From NCBI GenBank assembly GCA_001931905.2, contig MSJI02000061.1, positions 89,710 to 153,709 of the forward strand: DNA of 64,000 nucleotides, in the 5' to 3' direction. The translations under genes and the position numbers were made by a program. This document shows positions 53,473-64,000 of the stretch, piece by piece. The notes under the pieces were generated by a model. That model did no database searches, was not told the DNA's origin, and saw only the letters and a program-made list of their open reading frames with translations. Numbering within the stretch: position 1 is the first letter of the stretch; every line of letters begins with the position of its first letter. This stretch comes from Cladosporium sp. IMV 00045. Its lineage: Eukaryota; Ascomycota; Dothideomycetes; Cladosporiales; Cladosporiaceae.

Positions 53473-55173
53473 ACGCAGACTGCTGCTGCTGCTGCTGTTT
53501 TTATGATGATGGTTTTTCAAAGCGATGCTGCGATGATGTATTCCTTAATTTCTTTCTCTTTTCTTTCCTCTTGGAAATGGGTTCGGGCTTTCAACTTGCA
53601 GACGAGATCTGTGATAGATGTTAGAAATCGATAGATGCCATCCAAAGAGAACCAAACGAATTCTTACGACAAATCAACTTCAATCCGCCTCCTTTTCATG
53701 TACAGCGTGCTTGTTTCGCAGGCCTGAACTTCGTCTGATAAGCATGGTTACAGATGATCATGCGTCGCCACAGCGATGTGGACGAACACCCAGTCCGAAG
53801 TACGAAGACGGTGAAACAGAGATCAATCCAAAACCAAGAACGATAGCGAAACCGAGAAGGAAAGAAACAGAGAAGTCGAGAAAACCCACACCAGAGTATC
53901 CAAGAAGAAGAAGAAAAGGCAATATCAGTGTGACTTTTCGGCGATTTGATGCATACACCCCATAGAGGAAAATCGCAAGCGAGGAGCGCCCTACAACTAC
54001 ACGCCCTTGGACCCACTTACTTGCCTTCGGGGGACTGGAGTCTTTGGGGCGTGAGATGCACGCGCACTGGGGCTACGGTGCGTTTGAGTCGGGTTTGCGG
54101 AGTATAATGAGTCTGCGCTATGGGTTTCTTGGGGGTTGAGTGGTTGATTGATCATTTGTTTGCTGGTGAGCTGGCCAAGCGGGTAGATGGGAGGATGGAT
54201 AAATGGATGCTCGGAGAGATGGACTTTGGGCGGTGGGCGAACGGAGTGAATTTGATGATCGTTCGATTCTCTTCGATATTTCTGCTGGCTAGTGGCTTGG
54301 TTGTGGCATTCATGCGTGATTGTGAGACGTGATCAGTCGGCAAACGGCATGGTTGGTTTACCGTAGGGCGTGAGTTGGGATGAAGTGTGAGCAAGATTTC
54401 GGAAGGGTTCTGGATTTTTTGAAGCTTGAATCCACTTCACTTCTTGCTTTGTCTTAACAACAACCAGTCCGAAAGGCAGCAATCACCTAATTGTTACCTA
54501 CGGCATTTGCTTTCGTATTCCTCTGCCATGGCAGATCTAGACATAATATCAAGGTATTTCAATGTCTTTGGATGGGTTTCGACACACCTCAAGAAACGCT
54601 CGACAGGATTAGGCTCAGGTTTACAGACCTCAAAGCGCGGTGCTACCTTCGAACAGGTTCCTCAGAGATCACAGAAGGATGTCTTCTCGCCAATCAAGGT
54701 AACGCTAGCCAAGATAAACAGACCAAGCGTTACGATGGCCTCCTTCATTCGCTCGGCTACGCGCTGTGGGTTTACTGCTGCGACCGTGGCTGGTAGCTGA
54801 GCTGCTGAGCTGGCATGGCTTGCAGTTGCCCTTTCGTGATGCCAGGCCACATGGACTTCAGGCGATCGCAAATTGATCAGCTCCATCTGCATACGTCTTA
54901 CATGGAAAATTTTCACGAGGCTCATGCCAGTATATCATGGCAAAGAAAAATAAGCGGAAGTATTTGATGATAACAAAGTTGGGTCCACATGCGCAATGAG
55001 ACGGCGGCAGTGCAGATGCATGCATGCACTGGAACGCCGACAAGATTACATGGATCCAAGTCGTGAGGATAAGCGTGGCGCTCTCGGCCTCCTTTCAATT
55101 CATATATCACACGAACCCCTCACAGCATTAGACTGTCAAAGTCGGGCTGTTGCGAATCTTCCACCAGTACGAC
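53473..55173. other. Gene-poor stretch with microsatellites
   Basis: 1.7 kb. A CTG trinucleotide run (about 53480-53497) follows the transporter stop, and a GAA/AAG run lies at about 53905-53925. Frames at 53618-53965, 54120-54332, 54426-54800 and 54662-54925 are open but lack recognisable domains. A small real gene cannot be excluded at 54426-54800. Confidence 0.4.
53480..53497. repeat. CTG microsatellite
   Basis: About six CTG units directly after the stop codon of the amino acid transporter, in its 3' UTR. Confidence 0.8.
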
Positions 55174-58093
55174 ATGAGTTTCGGGTTCTCGGTGGGCGAC
55201 TTCATTGCGGTCGCCCATTTTGCAACTGATGTAGGCGATGCGGTTTATGCCAACAATTAAATACGTGTCCCGGGAGACTGACGCATATTCCAGGTCTACC
55301 AAAGATGCTCCGCGGCGGGCTCAAATTTCGCCTCGCTTTCACAAAAGGTCGACATACTTCGCGAAACTCTTGAGATCACGAAGAAGCACATCGATGACGA
55401 GACTCCCAACATACCGGGCCAGCTACGATCTCTATCTGGCGCACGGCAGATGTGCGAGGACACCCTTCGAGATGTCGACAAGTTGTTGACGAAGTGTGAA
55501 AGCCTTGGGACCAAATCCAAACGCTTCATTGACAGAATGAGATTCACAACAGCCGACATTGCACGCCTTGAGTCTCGACTAGAGTCCAGTGGTGTATACT
55601 TGCAACAATGCCATGTATCGCTCGTTCTTCTGTCATCTCGAAGAGTGGAAGAGAAGTTGTTGAAAATTGAATCAGAATACAAGCAGGACAAGCGCGCGAA
55701 GTCAGTGCTATCGGCTGCGCTAGTCGACGGGCAAGATATTGACCAGGAACAAATGATGGACCAGGCAGAATCTGACCTGATGGGCGAGGATGTACATCCA
55801 GATGCGATCAACTTGTATCGCCAAGGCATCAAACGATGGATCCTTGCCGCGACATACGAAGCCGATACTGGCGAGCCACGACAGCGACCCAAGATTTTTC
55901 GTGCACCCACGAGTTTGGCCGAGCGCACCAAAAGGCTTGGTTCACAACAACGGTCACAACAAGGGTCATCTTTACAGACCCGGACGGAGGACACTAGCAC
56001 AGAAGAACCTGGCGAGAACACAGTCGTGGCGCGAGCACCATTCCAATTTCCGCCGTTGGATGCTGATGAAGTCTTCTCTGGATTGGCATCGATTGCGAAC
56101 TCAGAAGCTCCTTCGCGTGAAGCAAGCATAAAGTCACATGCCAGCAAAGATTCGCGCTGGCATCCGAGCAATTTCGAAGACCCAAGCTTTGTGACAGCAA
56201 TGCTCCTGAAACCCTTCAGGGTAGACCCACTGAAGGAAGACATGCCTCTGGATCGGAAATTATTCTACTTCACCCGTGCGTTCAACCAAATCGACTACTC
56301 TGAGCAGGGCGCCCGGAGTAGACCAGACGTCATCATCGCCTGTCAAGATGCCATGAAGGCTATGAACTCAGAGATTTCACCATATCATTGCGATCGATTC
56401 ATCTATGAAAGCGACAAGAATAACGACTATATGATTACTAAAGAGGAGTTTCTTGATAGCATGAGGGCAGCTTCACAGGCCGCCCGTACACTTCTACGTG
56501 GAATGGCTCTTGCGCAGATTCGAACAGACGTCCAAAGTGCTGATGCTGCAGCCACAGATCGACAACAGATTTTCACCGAGAACAGTGCAGCATGCGTCAG
56601 GTCATCACTTCCGTGGGGCTTCAGATATGAGAAGACAGAAAATGAGCAAGCCTTTGACTGCGTAGATCAGCATCGGCCTGTCATGCAGCCAAAGCCACTA
56701 CCTCTGCAATCATTCACTCTCCTGGCGCAAGAGGTTGGCACCCGAGGCAGTGGCATCCTCAATTCATCAAGCGCTCGTTGGTCGGCCGTCTTGCCGAAAG
56801 ATCGTCTTCGCGAATTTAACAGTACTTTCGACAGAGTGAAAAGCATCGCAATCCGTTTTGACCTTTTGTATCGACCGGGGGATATTGTTGGGCTCAGCGA
56901 TCTGGACGAGATGTTGGCAGTCCTCAATATTGTCCAATCAGCTGCCCCATCTGAATCTATCAAAGGGTATCTCATCAATCTTCGACAACTGCAGGTCAAA
57001 TGTGAAAAAATAGGTCGTCTTGTGCGCGGGTTCACATACAGGCTCGAGGCCTTGGAAAGCGATAATCCACGACGTCCGTCACCGCAAACGCTCAAGGACG
57101 ACCTCGCCGCATGGAGAAAGTATCGTATGGACGGATGGGCATTTTTGATCGCTGACTCGATTGATTTCAGAGCATTATGGGCCGGCATTGTCGACGGGAT
57201 CGTTGAATGCCGCAAATGGTATGCTCGCTTCCGCAAGCCTTTAACGCTAGAATGTATCACGCCACACTCTCAACAAGAGCGATCGAAATGGCACAATAAG
57301 CTGCAATCGCAAGCTCTCGATATTGCCCGTGCCTACGTTGAGGGCATCCGAAACGACAATGTTCGTCGTCTGATTGAGCATGAGGAAGAACCTCAACAGA
57401 TTAGATTAAGAAGGCTTTGCTTGATCGAGGAGAAACTACCGGCACCACAACGATCATTTTTCTCTAAACGTTTGTATCTCACTATTCTGCCCTGTTTTGT
57501 TTCTCTTTGGCTAACAAGATGCCTGTGTGTAGCAAAGACATATTCACCTGGTCCATACATTACGCACGCTGAGATCGCCGTTTTGGAAACAGCACGCCCG
57601 GCGGGGAGTCCGGAAAGAAAGATCATATCTGGTCCCCACGTCTTTGATACCCGCCTGCACGAAGATATAGCCTTGTGAGTTCTACGCGAGACTGTGGCCT
57701 CGCATCGCAGCTTATAGAAACATAGCTCGATTCCAAACAACACAACATCGTTCCACCTCGCATTTCGCGCGAAAGATGAAAATGGCGAGGTAGTCGGCTA
57801 TGAACGTGTGCGTACTGTTCTTGTACATAAAGGCAATCTCTCTTTGGAGGCCATGCCGAGGACCACCAGGTCCAAGAACGTCCCTCGTTTGTTCACTGAT
57901 AAGCCACAACAAGAATGACGATGCAGACTAACCTGTTCCAGGTCACGAAATTTTCATCTCCCACTTCTTTGGTTCGATGAGCGCCGAATTGAGAGTGACA
58001 TCGATTCCTCAGGATGAATTCAAGCCCGAGCCGGAGGGTCCATTTGTTTGGACGCGCCTGGTGGAGACAGACTCGCTTTTGCCAAAAGGGTGA
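55174..58093 (+). CDS. STAND-type HeLo-like N-terminal domain protein without NACHT
   Basis: Predicted 895 residues from five exons: 55174-55230, 55294-57469, 57533-57674, 57726-57886, 57942-58093. The first exon encodes MSFGFSVGDFIAVAHFATD, the typical start of the fungal STAND N-terminal (HeLo-like) domain; the domain continues with NFASLSQKVDILRETLEITK and DVDKLLTKCESLGTKSKRFIDRMRF to about residue 215. The middle and C-terminal parts (for example SFHLAFRAKDENGEVVGYERVRTV, HFFGSMSAEL) match no known domain; there is no P-loop, WD or ankyrin array. Three 3' introns of 63, 51 and 55 bases are inferred; two have GTTTGT donors, and the first and third show CTAAC branch sites. Such proteins often work in fungal cell death or self recognition; the function here is unknown. 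Confidence 0.7.
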
Positions 58094-58374
58094 ATACCCA
58101 TGAGTCTTGTGTAAAATGGCAAAGATGTATTGGGATCGTTCACAATGCTTCGAGGAGCTTTTCAGCATCGCGCTCATAAAAGCTAGGAGCTCTACAGGCC
58201 GTCGGCAATCGCACAGCATGTACCCGAAGGACGTTCATCGTTTACTGTACCGACGGACTCCCACATTGAAGGCCCATACAAGCGTGATTTCAATCGTTGA
58301 TGTTGCCTTGAATTGGGCTTGTCGGGCACCGTGTCGCTCCGCATTCTTACGCATAGCATCAACAAAAGCTCAAT
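58094..58374. other. Convergent intergenic stretch
   Basis: 281 bases between the 3' ends of the STAND-like gene and the UNC93-like gene. Nothing recognised. Confidence 0.35.
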
Positions 58375-59965
58375 TCACAAGGCAACCTTGTTAGGCGCTT
58401 GCACTTCATGCGCAACGCCAGCTTGTGAGCCCACCTCGTCAGAAGGCCTACGCGTCTTATCGTCGGACTCCGCCGCGGCCGAAGGTTTGTCAAAGGAATC
58501 CCTTTCTGTGACTGGCACATGGTCTTTCATCGCCCACCATGTCGGGACGACAGCAAGCCCTGCAATTTCTGTCAGCTACTGACACCCGTACAATGAACTA
58601 CGATCAAAGTGTCCTTACCAAGAAGAACAGTGTTTACTCCCAGTGGTACGCGACCACCATGCCATTTCTGCGTGTTCAGTCCGAAGGCGACACATTGACC
58701 CAGGCTCTCTTGACCACGTAGGATGCCGCAGTAGCGGGTGAGTTCTGACATGTTGTTAGTCGCCGTGGAAAGGAAATAGTAGAGCCAGTTTTGCAAAGCC
58801 TGGCGTGAGAAGTCCCATAGCAGCAACACAAAGAAGCCTTCAGTGAAACCGCGGTCGGTGTAATCGTACGCTGGAACGATCCGTGTTTACTTCTCTTGAA
58901 TGACCCACTGGCAAATCATTAGCTTTGAACGTCTCAAATATGCATGGTTTGCATGAGACTTGCACCATATACCCACGCCACTATGTGGGTCACCACAACG
59001 TACCAGAATCCAATGTGAACCCGTTGCTTCACTGAGAAGCGTTTGTAGTCGAGCCAAGTGCTCATCACCTGAGAAGAGGCGAGGGTGCCGAAGTTGCTCA
59101 CAAACCCAATGAGCGCACGTGCACGCACACCGAAGTAGATGGCTTGGAAGTTGTTCTGGTACTGGTTGAAGTATGCCGCCCAAAAAACTGGTAGTAATAG
59201 AAGGACTTCCTTTTTCTTGCTGGTGTGCCACAGGGCTACCAACTCTGCTCTGATGCTCTTTTCACCACGAACGAGAACCTGGCTGCCATCCTTCCGCTCG
59301 ACTTTTTCAGGCGGAGTCAGGACCAGAGCGACTGGGACAGCAAGGCACTGAAGTGCGATGAACACCAGATACGTCTCGTATCCGACAGCTCCACGATCGC
59401 GGTGATCTTCGGAATTATTTAGAGCCAGGACAATAGCACCTCCAACGAGAGGACCGCCAGTACGGAACCAGAGCCAGATGTTCATATATCTGCCACGCTT
59501 TTCCGGCTCTGGATAGCCTAGCGCAATGGCCCCTTCGCTGGCCCAGAACAAACCAGCAGAGATGCCGCAAGTAGCTGCGCCGACGATGACGAACCAGACG
59601 TTCCCAAAGCGATTGTTACAATATAGACCAGCAGAATAAACGGGGTAGCCGATAGCACCTAAGACCAAAGTCCACGCCAGACCGAGGCGATTCGCAATCG
59701 GAGCTCCTAGGAAGCAAAAGATAGCCATGAGACCAAACACGAGAGCATTAGCGGCGTTGATCAAGTACGGCTCACGGGCGCCTCCAGCACCTAGCGAATT
59801 GAGTGCGTTCCAGAGACCAGGTGCCATGAAGCCGACGGTACCGATGACAAAAGCATTGAAAAGGGTCGTACGGTACCATGTCCTCTTGCGAAGACCTGTA
59901 GGTTCGGTGGTGGGGAGTATTTCTTTGCCAGGGTCTGGGACGGGGTCAGGTAGGAGTTCCGGCAT
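58375..59965 (-). CDS. UNC93-like MFS transporter with a stop near a splice site
   Basis: Modelled as exons 59965-58960, 58870-58619 and 58559-58375, giving 480 residues in the fungal UNC93-like group (DUF895). Signatures: TTLFNAFVIGTVGFMAPGLW (TM1), LVFGLMAIFCFLGAPIANRLG, GLFWASEGAIALGYPEPEKRGRYMNIWLWFR, LPVFWAAYFNQYQNNFQAIYFGVRARA, YDYTDRGFTEGFFVLLLWDF and ALQNWLYYFLST. The family sequence usually reads W-x-x-EKYT before YD-TD; here that place reads WVIQEK then TAA (58887-58889). Splicing to the nearer acceptor would truncate the protein, while an acceptor 18 bases beyond the TAA (intron 58959-58871, 89 bases) skips it in frame. The gene is thus either rescued by that acceptor or recently inactivated. 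Substrate unknown. Confidence 0.65.
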
Positions 59966-60372
59966 AATAGTCGATTGATCAACTTTCGAGGCTGGATTGA
60001 CCGAAGCAGGCGTGGGGAGAGACGGTATTAAGATTTTAAATTTTCTAAAGACGCAGAGTCATAGCAAGTGTTCTTCAGACCCAACGATTTCGCATGCGCC
60101 TTTCGCGACGGTTGCCAGCATGATTGAAGTTGCGTGATCGACGGCTCGACTAGGCGACGCCGCCAAGTGAACAAGCGCAGCGCGTAGTTGGCACAGTTGG
60201 CTTGGATACAGCTATCATCGCGACTAGTCACTGCAGGGTAGAGATAATCCTTTCGCCTTAGTACTTGCGAGAAGGCAAGGTCGATCTCGGCGTGGCTGGG
60301 CGCATTCGAAGTCGACATTTCAACATTTGTTGACGCCTTCGGCAGTTCGGCGTTGTCCGTCTCAAAAACTTC
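59966..60372. other. Intergenic upstream of the MurB fragment
   Basis: 407 bases. I searched for the missing N-terminal FAD domain of MurB on the plus strand and found no trace. A minus-strand frame (60028-60318) starting MSTSNAPSHAEIDLAFSQVL is open but unrecognised. Confidence 0.4.
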
Positions 60373-61017
60373 ATGAGTGAAGGCGTCTATAGTTCGGCCA
60401 CCGCGATCTCACAGACTTTACTGGATTTTGACGTTCACGACACGTTCCCACGAAAGTTTGTGACGTTGAGCAAAAATTTTTGCGATATCGACTATCGACC
60501 GAGTATTTTCAAGAGTAGCCAACGAGGGCGCTACGTGATCCTTGGGTTTATCGTGAGATTGCGTCGCGGGATGGCGAGCAGGCCTTCGTATCCAGCACTC
60601 GAGCAGCTTTTCGACAAGAATGACGCCTCGTATCCCGAAGATATCAGGTCGGCAGTCATACAGATTCGACAGGCAAAGTTGCCTGATCCGGCGATCATAC
60701 CAAACTGCGGATCTTCCTTTACCAATCCAGTCTTGTCACCGCAGGACTTTGAGATGAAACTAAGCCACTTGGAAATACCGCGACAAGAAGCATCCTGTAG
60801 GGGATGTCGAGTTCCAGCTGCGTGGCTGATCGATCGGTGTGGGCTGAAAGATCACTTTTCTCCAGAACTGGGGTTTGGGACATGGAAGAACCAACCTCTG
60901 GTCATTTTCGCAGGCCAACGATCTTCATGTAAGAGGCTTCTGGCATACAGTGACTTAATCGAGCGAGCGGTTCAAGAGCGCGCTTTGGAATTGCGTTGGA
61001 GCGAGAGCCGATGTTGA
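60373..61017 (+). pseudogene. C-terminal part of a bacterial-type MurB reductase
   Basis: A 214-residue frame whose centre matches UDP-N-acetylenolpyruvoylglucosamine reductase, the flavoenzyme of peptidoglycan precursor synthesis. Matching parts: LLDFDVHDTFPRKFVTLS, CDIDYRPSIFKSSQRGRYVILGF (the Y-R pair and the S-x-F-K loop), AVIQIRQAKLPDPAIIPNCG followed by SSFTNPV (family consensus GNAGSFFKNPV, containing the catalytic serine), and VPAAWLIDRCGLKD (consensus PAAWLIEQCG). The N-terminal half with the FAD-binding PF01565 domain is missing, and the C-terminal E-P-E-V segment with the second catalytic residue reads LELRWSESRC. Fungi make no peptidoglycan, so the parent gene was probably acquired from bacteria. 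Without the FAD domain it is probably non-functional, though the frame is open. Confidence 0.75.
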
Positions 61018-61233
61018 TGGGCGATCGAGAATATGAACCCTGCTGCGCTGATCGGTCGTTCGAGGGCGGGGATCAGGACAGTTGCTCGATCATTCGGTCC
61101 TAGTGAGTCGCTCGTACGTGTGTATCCATGAGCCTCACGATCGACACTTTCACTCGCCGCAGGGAGCTGGTCGGTACTCTTAATCTTCAGTATTTGGGGG
61201 TTCGGGTATCATTTGTTTGGTTTGGGCCGATGA

Positions 61234-62646
61234 TTACTTCACGTCCAAAAGGCGACTCCACTCCATCTCTCCGACCTTCTTGAACTCCACCCCATCACCG
61301 AAATACCCAGCTTCATTCCAAGCCTTCATAGTCGGCCCATCGTAAGGCCCATGGTGCTCGCCTCCATCCCTCTTGTCGCTCCATCTGTACTCCCACATTT
61401 CGCCCTGAGCGTCATTCGCGGCACTGTCCCCGGAAACAGCATTTACCGGAGCCGGTGCTTGCCAGTCATCGCCTGTTTCGCGCTTGTACTGTCGAAGTAG
61501 CAACTCGCGCTCGGTCTCGTAGATCTCGTGTTGTTCGCGAGAGTACAGTGCATCGGCTGCGCCGGTGATGGCTTCCACAGCTTGCTTGCGTGCTGCTTCG
61601 ACGGGGTCTGGTTCTGCGGCGGCTTCGTTTGGTTCGTCGATATCCATCTTGTTCTTGAGGCGCTTTTGTTTCCATTTGGGGATTTTGATGCCTTTGTTCT
61701 TATTTCTGCCCAACCTCTGGAGGGCCTCGAGAGGAGTCTCGCCAGTTTCCAGGTGAGAGAGTAGCGTGTTTAATGAATCGCTTGTGAGGACTGCATCGCT
61801 TTCCATGGCTTTTCTCCTACGCTCGTTGTCGCGCTTTTCTTCGGCTTCTTTTGCAAGACGCATGTCCTTCCTGCTAAGGCCATCGAGCCAATTGTCGTTG
61901 ACGGCGTCGGGGTCCACGGCTTTCCGAATGAAATTGCCTGATTCGTCGAACCGGCCTTCCTGTTCCTCGTCTTGAAGGTTGAACGCGTCCAGTCGTGGCG
62001 CGTGTTTCTTCTTTCCTCCTGCTCCGATTTCAGCGGCGAGGTCGTCGTCCATGTCTTCAGGTATGAGATCGCGTCGCTCCTCATCGCCAGAGCTCGATTC
62101 TGAGCCAACACTGCCTGATCTTTCACGCTGTTTGCCGTTCATGTGGAGGTCTGCAGCCACACGCCCACCAGATTTGCTGTTCATGACTTGTCCTTCAATG
62201 TCGTCGGCCTCCAGAAACCTGACGTCTTTCACCCTAGGTTTGCCTTCGCGACCTAATTCTTCGTCTTCCTCGCCATCCCTGGTTCCTTGCATATCCTCTT
62301 CAAGGTCGGCAAACATGTCTTCCTCATCCTCGTCTTTGCTGCCCTCGCCTTTGGTGGGTCCTTCATCCCTCTGTGCTCGTTCGGCTGCTCGTTCGTTGAA
62401 ATTGTCGTTGTCTGAATCACTCTCGTAACCATCGATATTGACGGCATTGCGCTTGGTTTGGTTTCCAGATTTTCCGATCACATCTGCGTCAAGTATGACA
62501 TCCTCTTCCGGCGCATCTGCTGCCAGAGTGCTGGGATTGCGGTAGTCGAATCGCGGCTTCTTGCTGGTATCGTCGTGAGTGCGCGCAAAGTCCTCGCCGG
62601 CGCGCTTAGGACGGGCGGCAGAGGACGGGTATGCTCGTCCTGCCAT
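61234..62646 (-). CDS. CD2BP2/LIN1-type GYF-domain splicing factor
   Basis: A single-exon 470-residue homologue of yeast LIN1 and human CD2BP2 (U5-52K), which binds U5 snRNP proteins in the nucleus before tri-snRNP assembly. The C-terminal GYF domain (about 415-465) has MWEYRWSDKRDGGEHHGPYDGPTMKAW split by its typical W-x-Y-x-W start, then GYFGDGVEFKKVGEMEWS. Upstream: acidic tracts (about 75-130), SKSGGRVAADL, APRLDAFNLQDEEQEGRFDESGNFIRKAVDPDAVNDNWLDG (family consensus), a coiled coil (RLAKEAEEKRDNERRRKAMESD), and LLSHLETGETPLEALQRLG. The N-terminus is basic (ARPKRAGEDF). Complete. It lies tail-to-tail with the MurB fragment, 217 bases away. Confidence 0.93.
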   Translation of the reverse strand: MAGRAYPSSAARPKRAGEDFARTHDDTSKKPRFDYRNPSTLAADAPEEDVILDADVIGKSGNQTKRNAVNIDGYESDSDNDNFNERAAERAQRDEGPTKGEGSKDEDEEDMFADLEEDMQGTRDGEEDEELGREGKPRVKDVRFLEADDIEGQVMNSKSGGRVAADLHMNGKQRERSGSVGSESSSGDEERRDLIPEDMDDDLAAEIGAGGKKKHAPRLDAFNLQDEEQEGRFDESGNFIRKAVDPDAVNDNWLDGLSRKDMRLAKEAEEKRDNERRRKAMESDAVLTSDSLNTLLSHLETGETPLEALQRLGRNKNKGIKIPKWKQKRLKNKMDIDEPNEAAAEPDPVEAARKQAVEAITGAADALYSREQHEIYETERELLLRQYKRETGDDWQAPAPVNAVSGDSAANDAQGEMWEYRWSDKRDGGEHHGPYDGPTMKAWNEAGYFGDGVEFKKVGEMEWSRLLDVK

Positions 62647-63183
62647 GTTGAAAGTATTGGAAGTGTTGTGGTTAGAGCATTGGTCTATCTTACATAAAGC
62701 TGTAGTATATATTCAAAGCTCATGACATCAAACTCATCGCAAGCTTGGCGGGCTGGAGAGAGCTGGCCAGCGTCGAAGCTGGAGAGAGGTCGAGGCGCTT
62801 CGGTAGAGCTGGCTGGCTGGCTGGCCACCCTTTCCCAAAAGCGGCCCTCTTCACTTACATGCAACACCCCGACTATTCACTAACACCCGCCGCCGCCTTC
62901 TTTACCTCGACATCACGTGCCACCGCCCTCCTCCATTCAATCTGCCCTCACTCCCTCTCTCTTCCTCCCCTCGCCTATCTTCCCGCCCCACCGCCCCGTC
63001 CTCTGCAAGCTCGCGCCGGCGAATCCTCCGCGGAGGCCAACTTACTCCCGCTGTTACCCCGGGCCCTCTGGACATCGAGAGCTCGTGCTTCGTCACAGCT
63101 GCAGTTGTTGTTTCTGGCCTAGATGAGGGAGTGTTAAGGAGTCGCCTGCCTCCATTCGAACAGAAGCTGTGTCGCGTTTCGGC
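62647..63183. promoter_or_regulatory. Divergent promoter region, LIN1-like gene and striatin
   Basis: 537 bases with C/T-rich stretches (62930-63010). No clear TATA box. Small frames in it are composition artefacts. Confidence 0.4.
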
Positions 63184-64000
63184 ATGGCGTATCAGCAACA
63201 GCCCGGCATGGCTAACGGCCCTGCTGGGTCAGGGGATCACCATGGACCGCAGGGCACCGAATACACGTTGCAAGGTGCGTACTACCAGTGGACAGACGGA
63301 AGCCGGAGAAGCATTCCAGGCGACAGGAGAAGATTGAGTGTCAATCATGGATAACAATACTAACCAAGCCACTTTCATCAGGCGTCATGCGCTTCCTTCA
63401 AATCGAATGGCACAACCACGAACGCGCTCGCAACGCCTGGGACATTGAGCGCGCAGAGATGAAGGCAAAGATCGCAAAGCAGGAGGGAGAAAACAGGCAG
63501 GCAAAGAGACTGAATGAGCAATTGGACCGTCAAGTTAGGATGCTTGAGATGGCGCTCAGGAATGAACGCGCAAAATCGAAGGGAGGAAAGGTCGAAGAGA
63601 AGAAAGGCGCCGAGCCGGATAATAAGGAGAAGAAGAAGAATGGAGAGGAGAAGGGTAAGAAAGCGACAAAACGTGCGCACAGCCGCGGTGTGTTCCCACG
63701 TAGAAAAACCCCAAGTGCTGACATGACTTTACACAGCTATCAACAGGCCTCACAATTCTTTCTTGCAAACGGACGACGATCTTGAAGGGGAGAAAGAGCG
63801 CGAACAATACCTTGACAAGACTTCGAAGCATTTGAAGAACTGCATGAACGAGATCCAGTACCTTCTTACACCGCCTCAGCACCCGCCTCCTCCACAGGTG
63901 CTACCAAACGGAAACTACACTGGTCTTCCTGAAGCGCCCATACCGGTCGAGGAATACTATGCGCGCCAGCACCAGCAGCAGATGCATCAAAATGCGCATA
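63184..64000 (+). CDS. Striatin homologue (STRIPAK scaffold), 5' part
   Basis: The gene runs off the right end of the window. Exons: 63184-63274, 63382-63687, 63737 onward, with introns of 107 and 49 bases. After the short Gln/Gly-rich start MAYQQQPGMANGPAG comes the caveolin-binding and coiled-coil region diagnostic of striatins: [40 protein letters not shown] and QLDRQVRMLEMALRNERAK, followed by a Lys/Glu-rich stretch. Exon 3 continues with NSFLQTDDDLEGEKEREQYL and KTSKHLKNCMNEIQYLLTPP. The WD40 propeller is expected downstream. Fungal striatin (PRO11/StrA) scaffolds the STRIPAK phosphatase complex, which controls hyphal fusion and sexual development. Confidence 0.92.

Noticed and set aside
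53758..53958. Small minus-strand frame with hydrophobic stretches
   Set aside because: Part of it is a translated TTC microsatellite; no support as a membrane protein.
54426..54925. Overlapping frames on both strands in the gene-poor stretch
   Set aside because: Neither shows a family signature or convincing splice partners; left unannotated.
49482..61017. Idea that the D-Ala-D-Ala ligase-like gene and the MurB fragment form an acquired peptidoglycan pathway
   Set aside because: They are about 10 kb apart with unrelated genes between, MurB is truncated, and ATP-grasp ligases of this kind also occur in fungi with other substrates.

Overview
The window is nuclear DNA of a filamentous ascomycete, probably a Dothideomycete. 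The evidence is many short spliceosomal introns (46-107 bases, GTRNGT donors, CTAAC/CTGAC branch sites, YAG acceptors) and fungus-restricted families: fungal rhodopsin-like membrane protein, DUF6594, SesA- and HeLo-like STAND N-termini, and fungal-type MFS and CAZyme genes. No virus, plasmid, CRISPR array or intact transposon was seen. Gene models were assembled by joining reading frames at GT-AG junctions by eye, so exon boundaries are predictions.

Layout. Bases 1-8,000: a DHA1-type MFS exporter and a Gfo/Idh/MocA oxidoreductase share a divergent promoter; beside them lie a headless alpha/beta hydrolase and a headless fungal transcription factor abutting at about base 5,440; then a secreted 8-cysteine protein. 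Bases 8,800-15,800: an amino acid permease, a rhodopsin-like membrane protein with a frame problem, a Pro/Gln-rich ORF and a DUF6594 membrane protein. Bases 16,500-25,300: a carbohydrate-use block with a secreted GH31 enzyme carrying sulfoquinovosidase-type residues, a PL1 pectate lyase, a GH43 enzyme without signal peptide and, divergent from it, an MFS sugar transporter. Bases 25,500-36,100: mostly housekeeping genes (PEX3, LSG1, LTV1, UreF) plus a tandem pair of uncharacterised paralogues.

Bases 36,100-42,560 form an accessory island between UreF and RPA49. It holds a NOD-like receptor (SesA-type domain, putative amyloid motif, NACHT, ankyrin repeats), a promoter-proximal minisatellite with repeated TATA-like elements, an AT-rich tract and a nucleoside hydrolase fragment. 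Bases 42,500-53,500 are again mainly conserved genes (RPA49, promethin-like, UBA/UIM protein, ATP-grasp ligase, amino acid transporter). Bases 55,100-61,000 hold a second STAND-type HeLo-like protein, an UNC93-like transporter with an in-frame stop near a splice site, and the C-terminal part of a bacterial-type MurB. The window closes with a CD2BP2/LIN1 spliceosomal protein and the start of striatin.

The most unusual items are the NLR locus (a retained intron would yield a short SesA-amyloid protein and splicing would yield the full receptor), its TATA-carrying minisatellite, the MurB remnant, and the precise junction between two decapitated genes.
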